Assembly (NCBI RefSeq): GCF_005116475.1
Contig: NZ_SWBO01000005.1
Location: forward strand, 62,001 to 126,000
Direction of reading: 5' to 3'
Source: Pedobacter cryotolerans
Lineage (GTDB): Bacteria > Bacteroidota > Bacteroidia > Sphingobacteriales > Sphingobacteriaceae
DNA: 64,000 nt
Made by a program: the position numbers and the translations under genes
Notes under the pieces: model-generated
The model's database searches: none
What the model was told of the DNA's origin: nothing
Seen by the model: only the letters and a program-made list of their open reading frames with translations
In this document: positions 17,069-26,281 of the stretch, piece after piece
Numbering within the stretch: position 1 is the stretch's first letter
How the letters are laid out: the number at the start of each line of letters is the position of its first letter

Positions 17069-17737
17069 CTAAACCTTCACAGCTCTTAACATTTCTCTTT
17101 TTCCAGGGGCACCAGGTAATTTTTCTATGGAAAAACCGCAAGCTTTAACTGCTCTTTTTAAGTTGCCTGTTATGGCATAAGTAACAAAAATGCCACCTGA
17201 TTTTAACAAGCTGCAGGCATGAGCAATCATATCATCTGTCCAAAGTTCGGGTTGGTGCCTTACCGAAAAAGCATCGTAATATAGCACATCAAATAATTCA
17301 TCACATTTAAAAGCCTGTAAAGTTTGGTGGGCAATTTTTAATTCGCAATGCGATGATATATTTTGTGGCTCAGTTAGTGCTAACTCATAATTGTCAATGA
17401 ATTTACTCCATTGTTCATGTTCAACATAAGCATTGTAACCTGTTTGTTCAAGTACATCTCGCGTAAGCGGAAATGCCTCTATGCCAGTATAATTTAATTT
17501 AACATTATTTTCATCGCAATGCGCAAAACTGAGGATGAAGTTTAATCCTGTTCCAAAACCAACTTCTAAAATTTTTATTTCTTGATCAGGATTTTTTTCA
17601 ATCGCAAATTTTAACCCTGCATTTATAAAAACATGTTTACTTTCTTGCAAAGCGCCGTGAGCCGAATGGTAATTTTCGCCAATCGTTTCGTTAAAAAGGG
17701 TATTAGAACCATCAGCAGTTTTTGTAAGGATATTCAT
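17069..17737 (-). CDS. mnmD: tRNA mnm5s2U methyltransferase, MnmD-type
   Basis: A 222-residue SAM-dependent methyltransferase matching the methyltransferase half of MnmC, without the FAD oxidase domain. This stand-alone form (MnmD) completes mnm5s2U34 in certain tRNAs. Visible blocks are the SAM loop EVGFGTGLNF, the catalytic-region VLYYDAFSVRHQPELW and the C-terminal GAPGKREMLRA. Length fits stand-alone MnmD proteins. The gene stands alone. Its upstream region contains the words 'tcaggatcaggatttacaag', another low-complexity spacer of this genome. Confidence 0.88.
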   Translation of the reverse strand: MNILTKTADGSNTLFNETIGENYHSAHGALQESKHVFINAGLKFAIEKNPDQEIKILEVGFGTGLNFILSFAHCDENNVKLNYTGIEAFPLTRDVLEQTGYNAYVEHEQWSKFIDNYELALTEPQNISSHCELKIAHQTLQAFKCDELFDVLYYDAFSVRHQPELWTDDMIAHACSLLKSGGIFVTYAITGNLKRAVKACGFSIEKLPGAPGKREMLRAVKV

Positions 17738-17861
17738 TGTCAGGATCAGGATTTACAAGATTTGAGGATTTTCAAGATTATAATACAAAATTACTAATTT
17801 AGTGCTGCACAATTTTAAAAGATTTGATTTGCTGTAAACCTAAGCTTTTAACTTTTGTTTT

Positions 17862-17917
17862 CCCTAAACCCTAAACCCTAAACCCTAAACCCTAAACCCT
17901 AAACCCTAAACCCTAAA
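17862..17917 (+). repeat. Eight perfect CCCTAAA tandem repeats
   Basis: Exactly 56 bases made of eight identical 7-bp units, the same motif as plant-type telomeres. The array ends six bases before the ATG of the MmcQ/YjbR gene. It must therefore lie in its promoter or 5' UTR, and a change in copy number would alter promoter spacing or the leader. A two-unit remnant (CCCTAAACCCTAAACC) lies at 17060-17075 behind mnmD. Confidence 0.97.
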
Positions 17918-17923
17918 CGAAAT

Positions 17924-18262
17924 ATGGATATTGAAACCTTCAGAGAATATTGTTTGAGTTTGCCTGGGACAACCGAAGGCATGAAATGGGATCATCTTTG
18001 CTTTATGATTGAAGAAAAGATTTTCGTTATTATCGCAATTGATGAGGGAAATCGTTTTTCTACCAAATGTACGCCAGAAGAATTCGATGAGCTTACCGCT
18101 CGTGATGGTATTCAGCAAGCCTTTCACATGGCCAAAAGGCAATGGGTGCAAGTGGCAGATTTAGAAGTTTTAAATGATGCAGAATTGAAGAAAAGGGTAG
18201 AAACCTCGAGAGCTTTGGTTTTAGCTAAGTTGCCTAAGAGGGTGCAGGAGAAGTATAATTAA
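17924..18262 (+). CDS. MmcQ/YjbR family protein
   Basis: A 112-residue protein of the MmcQ/YjbR (CyaY-like fold) family, often annotated as DNA-binding. Family features are the N-terminal FREYCLSLPGTTEGMKW, the KIFVIIAI strand followed by FSTKCTPEEF, and the C-terminal KRQWVQV...LVLAKLPKR. No catalytic residues are known. The start is fixed by the CCCTAAA array that ends just upstream. It converges with the M13 peptidase gene across a GTCAT hairpin. Confidence 0.85.
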   Translation: MDIETFREYCLSLPGTTEGMKWDHLCFMIEEKIFVIIAIDEGNRFSTKCTPEEFDELTARDGIQQAFHMAKRQWVQVADLEVLNDAELKKRVETSRALVLAKLPKRVQEKYN

Positions 18263-18271
18263 CAAAAAATC

Positions 18272-18372
18272 GTCATTTCGAACGAGATTTTTTTATCGAG
18301 GAGAAATCAGTGTTTTTAGATGATTAATTATTATCTAAGAGATTTCTCGTCGCTGCGCTCTGTCGAAATGAC
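18272..18372. repeat. GTCAT hairpin repeat between convergent genes
   Basis: GTCATTTCGAACGAGA at the left pairs with TCTCGTCGCTGCGC..TCGAAATGAC at the right, with inner GAGGAGAAATC / GAGATTTCTC words. Both flanking genes end toward it. Confidence 0.7.
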
Positions 18373-18402
18373 GATTATTATAAGGTTCTTTAGTTATCTA
18401 TT

Positions 18403-20436
18403 TTACCACATTCTAATTCTATCTTCTGGTTTTTTGTATAATTTATCACCTGCTTTTACATCAAAAGCATTGTACCAAGCATCCATATTTACTGGTGCAC
18501 CAATGGTTCTGTATGGGCCAGGAGAGTGTGGATCTGTTTTAATCAGCTGTGCTGCAGTTTCTGGTAAAATATTACCTCTCCAAACTTGTGCCCACGATAA
18601 AAAGAAACGTTGATCTGGTGTAAAACCATCAATTTTCTCATTACTTTGACCTTGTTTGGTCATTTTAAAAGCTGTATAAGCTGCATTTAACCCACCTAAA
18701 TCGCCAATGTTTTCGCCCATGGTAAATTTACCATTTACGTGTAGGGTATCTAAAACCGTATAGCTATCAAATTGTTCGCCCAATTGTTTGGTTCTAGCTT
18801 CAAATTTAGTTCTGTCTTCAGCTGTCCACCAGTTTTTTAAGTTACCGTCTTTGTCATATTGGCTACCAGAATCATCAAAGCCATGGCTCATTTCGTGACC
18901 AATTACTGCACCAATACCGCCATAATTGATGGCGTCATCAGCTTCTGGATGAAAAAATGGGAATTGTAAAATACCAGCAGGAAAGGTAATTGAATTCATT
19001 GTTGGGCTATAGGAAGCATTAACCGTTGGCGGTGTCATGCCGAAACGTTCTCTATCAACAGGTTTGCCTAACTGACCTATGTTTTCATTATATGCCCATT
19101 TGCTTGCATTTATTAAGTTCTGCAAATAAGTGCCTCTGTTTATTTCTAAGCCATCGTAATTTCTCCATTTGGTTGTATAACCAACTTTTGGTGTAAATGC
19201 GTATAATTTGGCTAAAGCTTTTTGCTTCGTTTCATCACTCATCCACTCTAAACCTTTAATTCGGATTTCGAAAGCTTTACGTAAATTTTCAATCATCACA
19301 TCCATACGGGCCTTAGCTTCTGGTTTAAAATATTTGGCAACATAAAGCTGACCTAATAATTCACCAATCGTTCTATCTGTTAACGATGACATGGTTTGCC
19401 AACGAGGGGTTTGAACTTTTTGACCAGTTTGCACTTGCGAGAACTCGAAATTTGCCTTAACAAAAGGAGAACTTAAGTTACCTGCAGCTGATTTTAAAAC
19501 GTTCCATTCTAAGTATGTTTTCCAATCTGCAACAGGAGTTGAAGTTAATAAACCATCTAAAGTTTTGAAAAAGCTAGTTGAATTTACCAAAACAGTGTCT
19601 TGTCCGGTTACTTTAAGTTGTGTTAAAGTATTATTCCAGTTGATGTTTGGCGTTAACTTATTCAATTCGCTAACCGTTAGTTTGTTGTAGGTTTTATACG
19701 GGTCACGCATCTCTAACCTAGTCATTTGCGCTTCTGCCAATTGTTTTTCTATTGCAAAAATAGTTTTAGCTTTTTGCTGCGCAACCGCATCAGTATTGCC
19801 AATCAGCTTTAAAAGCGTAACCATATAAGTGTTATAAGCTTCTCTAATTTTTACGCTTCTACTATCGTTGTTTAGGTAATAATCTCTATCGCCTAAGGTT
19901 GTTCCGCCTTGCGATAGATTAACCATATATTTATTTACATTTTTACGATCTTGACCAATGCCAAATCCATAAAAAGAACCACCTATGCCGTTTGTACGCA
20001 TGTAGGTTGTATGGTCTAAAATGCCTTTTAAAGAATTGATTTGTTTGATTTTTTCTAATTCGGCCTTTATAGGAGTGTAACCTAATTTTTCAATGGTAAC
20101 ACTATCCATAGCTGCGGCATAAAAATCGCCAACACGTTTGGTAACCGATCCAGCTTTTGCATTTTTATCAGCTGCAGCTTCCTCAACTAAACCTTTAACG
20201 GCTTGTGCATTAAACTCTCTTAATTCATTAAAAGAACCCCAACGTGTCTCTTTTGCCGGAACAGGATTGTTTTTTATCCAATTTCCACTTGCATAACGGT
20301 AAAAATCGTCGCCAGGCTTAACCGACAAATCCATGTTTGTTGGATCGATGTATTTTTGAATTTTTTGGGCGCTTGCAGTAAAGGTGCATGCAGCAATGCC
20401 CAAAACTGCAAAATAGTTTTTGAGTTGAATTTTCAT
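18403..20436 (-). CDS. M13 family (neprilysin-like) zinc metallopeptidase
   Basis: A 677-residue exported peptidase with signal peptide AACTFTASAQ. It has the long helical N-terminal M13 domain (SVKPGDDFYRYASGNWIKNN) and the C-terminal catalytic domain: zinc motif HEMSH (in VIGHEMSHGFDD), the downstream glutamate in ENIGDLGG, the NASYSPTMNSITFPAGILQ block and a terminal RIRMW, the normal M13 ending. It cleaves oligopeptides outside the cytoplasm. It is monocistronic. Confidence 0.96.
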   Translation of the reverse strand: MKIQLKNYFAVLGIAACTFTASAQKIQKYIDPTNMDLSVKPGDDFYRYASGNWIKNNPVPAKETRWGSFNELREFNAQAVKGLVEEAAADKNAKAGSVTKRVGDFYAAAMDSVTIEKLGYTPIKAELEKIKQINSLKGILDHTTYMRTNGIGGSFYGFGIGQDRKNVNKYMVNLSQGGTTLGDRDYYLNNDSRSVKIREAYNTYMVTLLKLIGNTDAVAQQKAKTIFAIEKQLAEAQMTRLEMRDPYKTYNKLTVSELNKLTPNINWNNTLTQLKVTGQDTVLVNSTSFFKTLDGLLTSTPVADWKTYLEWNVLKSAAGNLSSPFVKANFEFSQVQTGQKVQTPRWQTMSSLTDRTIGELLGQLYVAKYFKPEAKARMDVMIENLRKAFEIRIKGLEWMSDETKQKALAKLYAFTPKVGYTTKWRNYDGLEINRGTYLQNLINASKWAYNENIGQLGKPVDRERFGMTPPTVNASYSPTMNSITFPAGILQFPFFHPEADDAINYGGIGAVIGHEMSHGFDDSGSQYDKDGNLKNWWTAEDRTKFEARTKQLGEQFDSYTVLDTLHVNGKFTMGENIGDLGGLNAAYTAFKMTKQGQSNEKIDGFTPDQRFFLSWAQVWRGNILPETAAQLIKTDPHSPGPYRTIGAPVNMDAWYNAFDVKAGDKLYKKPEDRIRMW

Positions 20437-20715
20437 ACTTTAATTATTTATTAGAGTCGAAAATTACGCAATAGCCGATGTAATTAGGAGAAGTTAATAG
20501 AAATATTACTTATTAAACCAGTAATAAAGTTTGGTTAAACCCAATTTGCGAAAAATCTCTGCGTTAAATAATGCTATTCTAAACGATTTCATGTTTTTCA
20601 GTTTTATAATCATTTAACATATTTTAACATAATTTATTGTGTAAACATCTATTTATTTTTAAAATTTTTTGTGTTGATGAAAAGATTTGCAGTGTGTTAT
20701 TTAGCTAGTATTGAG

Positions 20716-20723
20716 TATATTTG
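20716..20723 (+). promoter_or_regulatory. -7 box of the first Uma2 gene
   Basis: TATATTTG matches TAnnTTTG exactly and ends five bases before the ATG at 20729. The predicted transcription start is at or next to the start codon, so a leaderless mRNA is likely. This disfavours the TTG at 20711 as start codon. Confidence 0.6.
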
Positions 20724-20728
20724 AGTGT

Positions 20729-21358
20729 ATGGGAACTCAAAAAACATATCCGGATTTAACTGAAACGAAAGTTTATTCTTTTAGTGATGTTGATGAGTCG
20801 ATGACTTATAGCTATGCTCATTATTTAAATTGGCTTTTTGATGAGAGGGTCGAATTAATTAAGGGGAAAATTTTTAAAATGAGCCCTGCTCCATCAAGAG
20901 TTCATCAGAAAATTTCATTTTCCATTTCATTAGCTATAGGCAATTTTTTGAAAAAAAGATCTTGTGAAGTTTACGTTGCACCATTTGATGTTCGTTTCCC
21001 TAAAAGCAGCAAAGCTGATCAAGACGTATTTACGGTTTTGCAACCTGATATTTGTGTAGTTTGCGATTTAAATAAACTGGATGAAAGAGGTTGTATTGGT
21101 GCTCCAGATTTGGTGGTAGAAATTCTATCCCCTGGAAATAACAAAAAAGAACTGTTGCACAAATACCAAGTTTACCAAGAGTTTGGCGTTAGAGAATATT
21201 GGGTGGTAAGTCAGGGTGATCAAAGTATTTTAATCTATACTTTAGATAGCGAAGGAAAATTTCGTCCATCGAAAATATTTACGCAAGGTGAAGAAATTAC
21301 TTCAACCGTTTTGCCAGGTTTTGTGCTAAAATTAGATGATGTTTTTGAGGGGTTATAA
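20729..21358 (+). CDS. Uma2-family (DUF820) PD-(D/E)XK nuclease-like protein, copy 1
   Basis: A 209-residue Uma2 protein, a restriction-endonuclease-fold family whose cellular role is not established. Core motifs are DERVELIKGKIFKMSPAPSR, QPDICVV and APDLVVEILSPG, followed by KYQVYQEFGVREYW. The Asp...Glu arrangement of the nuclease core is intact. The length equals that of its tandem copy when started at ATG 20729. It is cotranscribed with copy 2, 15 bases downstream. The pair stands between two housekeeping blocks and does not form a recognised restriction system. Confidence 0.85.
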   Translation: MGTQKTYPDLTETKVYSFSDVDESMTYSYAHYLNWLFDERVELIKGKIFKMSPAPSRVHQKISFSISLAIGNFLKKRSCEVYVAPFDVRFPKSSKADQDVFTVLQPDICVVCDLNKLDERGCIGAPDLVVEILSPGNNKKELLHKYQVYQEFGVREYWVVSQGDQSILIYTLDSEGKFRPSKIFTQGEEITSTVLPGFVLKLDDVFEGL

Positions 21359-21373
21359 ACAGGAAATTATAAT

Positions 21374-22003
21374 ATGAAAGCAGAAAAACCATATCCTGAT
21401 TTAACTGAAACGAAAGTTTACAGCTTTAACGATGTTGATGAATCGATGACTTACAGCTATGCTCATTATTTAAATTGGCTTTTTGATGAGAGGGTCGAAT
21501 TAATTAAGGGGAAAATTTTTAAAATGAGTCCTGCTCCTTCAAGAGTTCATCAGGAGATTTTTGGAGCTATTTTTTTATCAATGGGCAATTTTCTTAACAA
21601 CAAACCTTGCAAAGTTTATGCTGCACCTTTTGATGTTCGTTTTCCTAAAAGTGGCAAAGCTGATAAGGATGTATTTACGGTGTTACAACCTGATATTTGC
21701 GTAGTTTGTGATTTAACCAAGCTAGATGATAGAGGCTGTATTGGTGCTCCAGATTTGGTTGTAGAAATTCTATCCCCTGGAAATAACAAAAAAGAACTGT
21801 TGCACAAATACCAAGTTTACCAAGAGTTTGGCGTTAGAGAATATTGGGTAGTTAGTCAAAGTGACCAAAGTATATTAATTTATACTTTAGATAGCGAAGG
21901 AAAATTTCGTCCTTCAAAGATTTATACCTTAAGTGAAGAAGTTACTTCCACCGTTTTACCTGGCTTTTTGCTTAAATTGGATGATGTATTTGAAGGATTG
22001 TAG
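21374..22003 (+). CDS. Uma2-family (DUF820) PD-(D/E)XK nuclease-like protein, copy 2
   Basis: A 209-residue paralogue of the preceding gene, with all the same core motifs. Long DNA blocks are nearly identical between the copies (around 20809-20886 with 21453-21530, and 21132-21206 with 21779-21853). The segment after the SRVHQ motif differs strongly: KISFSISLAIGNFLKKR against EIFGAIFLSMGNFLNNK. The mosaic suggests a recent tandem duplication followed by gene conversion or by selection on one segment. It may dimerise with copy 1; this is inference. Confidence 0.85.
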   Translation: MKAEKPYPDLTETKVYSFNDVDESMTYSYAHYLNWLFDERVELIKGKIFKMSPAPSRVHQEIFGAIFLSMGNFLNNKPCKVYAAPFDVRFPKSGKADKDVFTVLQPDICVVCDLTKLDDRGCIGAPDLVVEILSPGNNKKELLHKYQVYQEFGVREYWVVSQSDQSILIYTLDSEGKFRPSKIYTLSEEVTSTVLPGFLLKLDDVFEGL

Positions 22004-22092
22004 TTTCGCTTTTTAAACATTAAGGAATTAAGTTGCATTAAGATTTTTTGAAACTTTGCAACTGTTGTTTTTTGCACCTTATTTTGTGTCTC

Positions 22093-22164
22093 AAACCCGA
22101 TAGTAGTGAACACGTAAGGGTAACCCTTGCGGTTACCCAGAAGTAAAACGAATAGCGGGACTAA
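22093..22164 (+). repeat. MITE-like intergenic repeat, copy E, with exact hairpin
   Basis: Left end AAACCCGATAGTAGTGAA, right end ACGAATAGCGGGACTAA. Between them lies the perfect hairpin GGGTAACC-CTTGC-GGTTACCC (22118-22138). Otherwise no gene is seen in the spacer 22004-22315. Confidence 0.7.
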
Positions 22165-22315
22165 CATTAATAAAATTTACTACCCCTGCTTTTCAAATAA
22201 ACTTACTAAACCTTCTTTATTACTTGCTATAAAGTTGACAAAGTAAAGCTTGCCAACTTTGCTCTTTCGCACTAAAAACGTATTTTTACCAGCTAAATTC
22301 TACACTGCAATATAA

Positions 22316-24979
22316 ATGAGCATTTCTACAAAATATAATCCTACAGAAACTGAAGATAAATGGTACAGCTATTGGTTAGACAAAAAGTTTTTCCACTCTG
22401 AACCAGATGAACGTGAGCCATATACCATCGTAATTCCGCCACCAAATGTAACTGGCGTTTTGCACATGGGGCACATGTTAAACAATACCATTCAGGATGT
22501 TTTGATCCGTAAAGCTCGTATGCAGGGCAAAAATGCTTGTTGGGTGCCCGGAACCGACCATGCTTCTATTGCAACCGAAGCAAAGGTTGTTGCCATGTTA
22601 AAGGAAAGAGGGATCAATAAAAAAGATATATCTCGCGAAGAATTTTTGAAATATGCTTGGGAGTGGAAGGAGAAATACGGCGGCATTATTTTAGAACAAT
22701 TGAAAAAGTTAGGTGCAAGCTGCGACTGGGATAGAACTCGTTTTACAATGGAGGATGACCTTTCTGAAGCTGTAATTGATAGTTTTATTCACTTGTATAA
22801 AAAAGGCCTAGTTTACCGCGGTATTAGAATGGTAAATTGGGATCCAGCGGGTAAAACAGCAGTTTCTGATGAAGAGGTTATTCGTAAAGAGGTTAACCAG
22901 AAGTTGTATTATATTAAGTATACGATTGTTAGTCCGGAAGTCGGAAAATCTGCGTATTTAACGGTAGCTACCACTCGTCCGGAAACAATTATGGCTGATG
23001 CTGCAATATGTATTAATCCTAATGATGAGCGTTTTACACACTTAAAAGGTAAAAAGGTTTTTGTGCCTTTGGTTAATCATGAAATTCCGGTAATTGAAGA
23101 TGAATATGTTGATATTGAATTTGGTACAGGTTGCTTAAAAGTTACACCAGCACATGATTTGAATGATTACGAGTTGGGTGTTAAGCACAAATTACCAGTT
23201 ACAGATATTTTAAATGACGATGGAACTTTAAACGAACTAGCGGTTATTTTAGTAGGCGAAGATCGTTTTGTAGCTCGTAAAAAAATTGCCAAAATGTTAG
23301 ATGAGGCTGGTCATTTAGAGAAGGTGGAAGATTATAAATCTCAAGTGGGTTTTTCTGAAAGAACTGATGCTGCGATAGAACCAAAATTATCAATGCAATG
23401 GTTTGTAAAGATGAAAGAATTAGCGCAACCAGCATTAGATGATGTGTTGAATGGTGAAGTAAACTTAATTCCCAATAAATTCGAGAATACCTATAAGCAT
23501 TGGATGGAAAATGTTCGCGATTGGAATATTTCTCGTCAATTGTGGTGGGGACAACAAATACCTGCTTGGTACGATGATAAAGGAGATTGGGTTGTAGCTA
23601 AAACCAAAGACGAAGCGCTAGAAGAATTTTGGAAGAAAAAAGGATTGGATGCTGGAGAAGCTGATAAAGTTGGTTTTAAAAATCAATTAGCTCCCTTTGT
23701 AAAACAAGACGAAGACGTTATGGACACCTGGTTTTCTTCGTGGTTATGGCCAATTTCTGTTTTTGATGGCTTTAAAAATCCTGATAATAAAGACATCAAT
23801 TACTATTACCCAACCAACGATTTGGTAACTGCACCAGAAATTTTATTCTTTTGGGTAGCACGTATGATTATGGCTGGGCATGAGTTTATGGGCAAAAAAC
23901 CATTTACAAATGTTTACCTAACGGGAATTGTACGCGATAAATTAGGCCGTAAAATGTCTAAATCTTTAGGTAACTCACCAGATCCGATTGGTTTGATTGA
24001 AAAATATGGTGCCGATGGGGTTAGGGTAGGGATGTTAATGTCATCGCCAGCTGGCAACGATTTAATGTTTGATGAATCTTATTGCGAACAAGGTAGGAAT
24101 TTTGCTAACAAAATATGGAATGCTTTTCGTTTGGTAAAAGGATGGGAAGTTGATGAAAACTTAGCAAATCCAAACACACAAGCCATCAATTGGTTCGAAA
24201 GTAGATTTAGCGAAGCATTGGTAGAAATTGAAGCTAACTTTAAGCAATACCGTTTATCTGAAGCCTTGATGGCTACTTATAAATTAGTTTGGGACGATTT
24301 CTGTGCTTGGTATTTAGAAATGGTAAAACCTGCTTATCAACACCCAATTGATGCAGCAACAAAAGCAGTTACGGTTAAATATTTTGAAGAGATATTGAAA
24401 CTATTGCATCCATTTATGCCATTTTTAACCGAAGAGTTATACCATGATGAGTTGTTTGGCGAAAGAACAGAAATGGATTGTTGCATAGTTGCTCAATATC
24501 CAGTTGTGGGCAAAGCCGATGAAAAATTGTTAAAAGAAGCAGAGCTGATTAAAGGTTTAATTTCTGAAATAAGAAATATAAGAAATACCCGTCAGATATC
24601 TCCAAAGGAAGCATTGTCGTTAAATATTAAAGTTAACTCTGGTTTAGTTTACGAAAGTTGGACCGATGTGATATTTAAATTAGCTAATGTTAACCAGGTA
24701 GAATTAGTTAATGATAAAATTGCAGGAGCAGCTAGCTTTATGGTTGGCAACGATGAATTTTTTATTCCCTTAAATGAAAGTATAGATTTAGAAGCTGAAA
24801 AAGAACGTTTAAAAAATGAATTGGAATATTTACAAGGTTTCTTAAAATCTGTTGAAGCAAAATTAAGCAACGAACGTTTTGTGCAAAATGCAAAACCAGA
24901 AATTATTGCAAATGAACGCAATAAAAAAGCTGATGCAGAATCGAAAATTAGCATAATAAAAGAAAGTTTAGCAGGGTAA
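22316..24979 (+). CDS. valS: Valyl-tRNA synthetase
   Basis: An 887-residue class Ia aminoacyl-tRNA synthetase. The HIGH-type motif reads HMGH (residues 50-53, in NVTGVLHMGHMLNN) and the KMSKS motif is intact at about residue 546 (GRKMSKSLGN). The editing domain contains TTRPETIMADAAICINP, and the C-terminus has the coiled-coil typical of ValRS (LEAEKERLKNELEYLQGFLKSVEAKL). It charges tRNA-Val. Two lipoprotein genes follow on the same strand 14 bases downstream and may be cotranscribed. Confidence 0.98.
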   Translation: MSISTKYNPTETEDKWYSYWLDKKFFHSEPDEREPYTIVIPPPNVTGVLHMGHMLNNTIQDVLIRKARMQGKNACWVPGTDHASIATEAKVVAMLKERGINKKDISREEFLKYAWEWKEKYGGIILEQLKKLGASCDWDRTRFTMEDDLSEAVIDSFIHLYKKGLVYRGIRMVNWDPAGKTAVSDEEVIRKEVNQKLYYIKYTIVSPEVGKSAYLTVATTRPETIMADAAICINPNDERFTHLKGKKVFVPLVNHEIPVIEDEYVDIEFGTGCLKVTPAHDLNDYELGVKHKLPVTDILNDDGTLNELAVILVGEDRFVARKKIAKMLDEAGHLEKVEDYKSQVGFSERTDAAIEPKLSMQWFVKMKELAQPALDDVLNGEVNLIPNKFENTYKHWMENVRDWNISRQLWWGQQIPAWYDDKGDWVVAKTKDEALEEFWKKKGLDAGEADKVGFKNQLAPFVKQDEDVMDTWFSSWLWPISVFDGFKNPDNKDINYYYPTNDLVTAPEILFFWVARMIMAGHEFMGKKPFTNVYLTGIVRDKLGRKMSKSLGNSPDPIGLIEKYGADGVRVGMLMSSPAGNDLMFDESYCEQGRNFANKIWNAFRLVKGWEVDENLANPNTQAINWFESRFSEALVEIEANFKQYRLSEALMATYKLVWDDFCAWYLEMVKPAYQHPIDAATKAVTVKYFEEILKLLHPFMPFLTEELYHDELFGERTEMDCCIVAQYPVVGKADEKLLKEAELIKGLISEIRNIRNTRQISPKEALSLNIKVNSGLVYESWTDVIFKLANVNQVELVNDKIAGAASFMVGNDEFFIPLNESIDLEAEKERLKNELEYLQGFLKSVEAKLSNERFVQNAKPEIIANERNKKADAESKISIIKESLAG

Positions 24980-24993
24980 AAATAGATAATGAA

Positions 24994-25605
24994 ATGATGG
25001 GTATCAAAGGATTTAAAAATTTAAGATGGTTGATGTTCATTTTTTCATTTGCCCTACTTTTTGCTTGTGCTGGCGATAAAAAAGTGGAAACTAAAATAAC
25101 TTATCAATCAAAAATATTTACAGAACAATACCTGATTGATTATTTAAATGGAAATCCTGATTTAAATAACGAAGACAGCTTAAAATTTGCTGAAGCATTA
25201 GATAAATTTCAGTATGATATTAAAGGTTTAAGTAATAACCCTGATTTTCTGGTTAATTTTCCTTTGCAAGCAACAAATATTAGAGATACCGTTATGGGTA
25301 CGCAAAATTTTAAAATGGCAACATTCGAAGCTTTTACAGATCCGCTTCGCGATAAAAATTCTTTACTCAATAGAATAAAACTAAGGGTGAATGGTATTTT
25401 TCAGTTTCCTGATCAAGCTTATGGTTTGGCTTTGGGCGGTAAATATTACCTTAAAGCTATGATTTATAAACAAGGCAAACGTAAAGATGTGAACTTTTAT
25501 AAAAAAGAAGGTGGCTCAGTTTATAATTTAGGCGTTTATCCAATGGCAGTAAAAGCGTTAAAGCCCATTATTTCTAATCAACAAATGGCTAGTTTGAAAA
25601 AATAA
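24994..25605 (+). CDS. Hypothetical lipoprotein, first of a paralogous pair
   Basis: A 203-residue exported lipoprotein (lipobox LLFACAGDKK). The body contains short blocks shared with the next gene: EQYLIDYLNGNPD, NNPDFLVNFPLQ, DPLRDKNSLLNRIKLRVNGI and KYYLKAMIYKQGKRKDVNF. No known domain was recognised. It starts 14 bases after valS and ends seven bases before its paralogue. Probably anchored in the outer or inner membrane facing the periplasm. No function is claimed. Confidence 0.65.
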   Translation: MMGIKGFKNLRWLMFIFSFALLFACAGDKKVETKITYQSKIFTEQYLIDYLNGNPDLNNEDSLKFAEALDKFQYDIKGLSNNPDFLVNFPLQATNIRDTVMGTQNFKMATFEAFTDPLRDKNSLLNRIKLRVNGIFQFPDQAYGLALGGKYYLKAMIYKQGKRKDVNFYKKEGGSVYNLGVYPMAVKALKPIISNQQMASLKK

Positions 25606-25612
25606 TATCCTT

Positions 25613-26143
25613 ATGAAAAAAGTATTAATATTAATGTTTGTTGCTTTTTTTGCAGCTTGTTCTGGAGAAAAAGAGGTTGAAAACTCAGGAGTTTTTATAG
25701 AACAAAAATTAAATGAATTTATTTCACAAAATCCTGATTGGGCAAATGATGAAACTATTAATGAAGAAATAACGGATAAATTTAAACGACAAGCCATAAA
25801 ATGGAGTAATGAGCCTGATTTTTTAAAAGGAATGCCTTTGCAATTAGAACGTATTGTAGACACTACAGAAAGTGGGCAAGCAGTAAAAATGGCGCATTTT
25901 AAAACATTTAATGATAAAGTAAGGCCAGAGGGCAGTTTACTTAATTACGTTAATTTACAAATTAAAGGAATTGTTTCTGATGAGCAAGCCGATCAGTTAA
26001 AAGTTGAAAATAAATATTTCTTAACTGGAAACTTACAAAGACAGGGCAAAAGAGCTGATGTTAAATTTGTTAAAGTTTCAGATTTCAAAGGTTATGATAT
26101 TGGAAGTTATACGTTTTTAATAACAGGATTTAAACCCTTATAG
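25613..26143 (+). CDS. Hypothetical lipoprotein, second of a paralogous pair
   Basis: A 176-residue lipoprotein (lipobox FFAACSGEKE). It aligns with the upstream gene over the whole mature part: EQKLNEFISQNPD, NEPDFLKGMPLQLERI, RPEGSLLNYVNLQIKGI and KYFLTGNLQRQGKRADVKFVK. The two have drifted well apart but keep the order NPDW / GMPLQ / SLLN / QGKR. It arose by tandem duplication; function is unknown. Confidence 0.65.
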   Translation: MKKVLILMFVAFFAACSGEKEVENSGVFIEQKLNEFISQNPDWANDETINEEITDKFKRQAIKWSNEPDFLKGMPLQLERIVDTTESGQAVKMAHFKTFNDKVRPEGSLLNYVNLQIKGIVSDEQADQLKVENKYFLTGNLQRQGKRADVKFVKVSDFKGYDIGSYTFLITGFKPL

Positions 26144-26281
26144 AAAAAAATAGAAACGATTGCGTAAAAATAATACCTACAGAAGAACTGTTTCTGATTA
26201 AAAAATCATAATATTGGTTAGGGGTTAATCTAATTAACCAAACCAAATTATAAATCTTTCAAATCATTTATTGTTTCTGTA

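Noticed and set aside
17862..17917. CCCTAAA array as sign of eukaryotic contamination or a linear chromosome end
   Set aside because: It is flanked on both sides by ordinary bacterial genes and only eight units long; a telomere or contamination does not fit.
20711..22003. Toxin-antitoxin module for the Uma2 pair
   Set aside because: The two proteins are paralogues of the same family and size, so they are not a toxin and its antitoxin.
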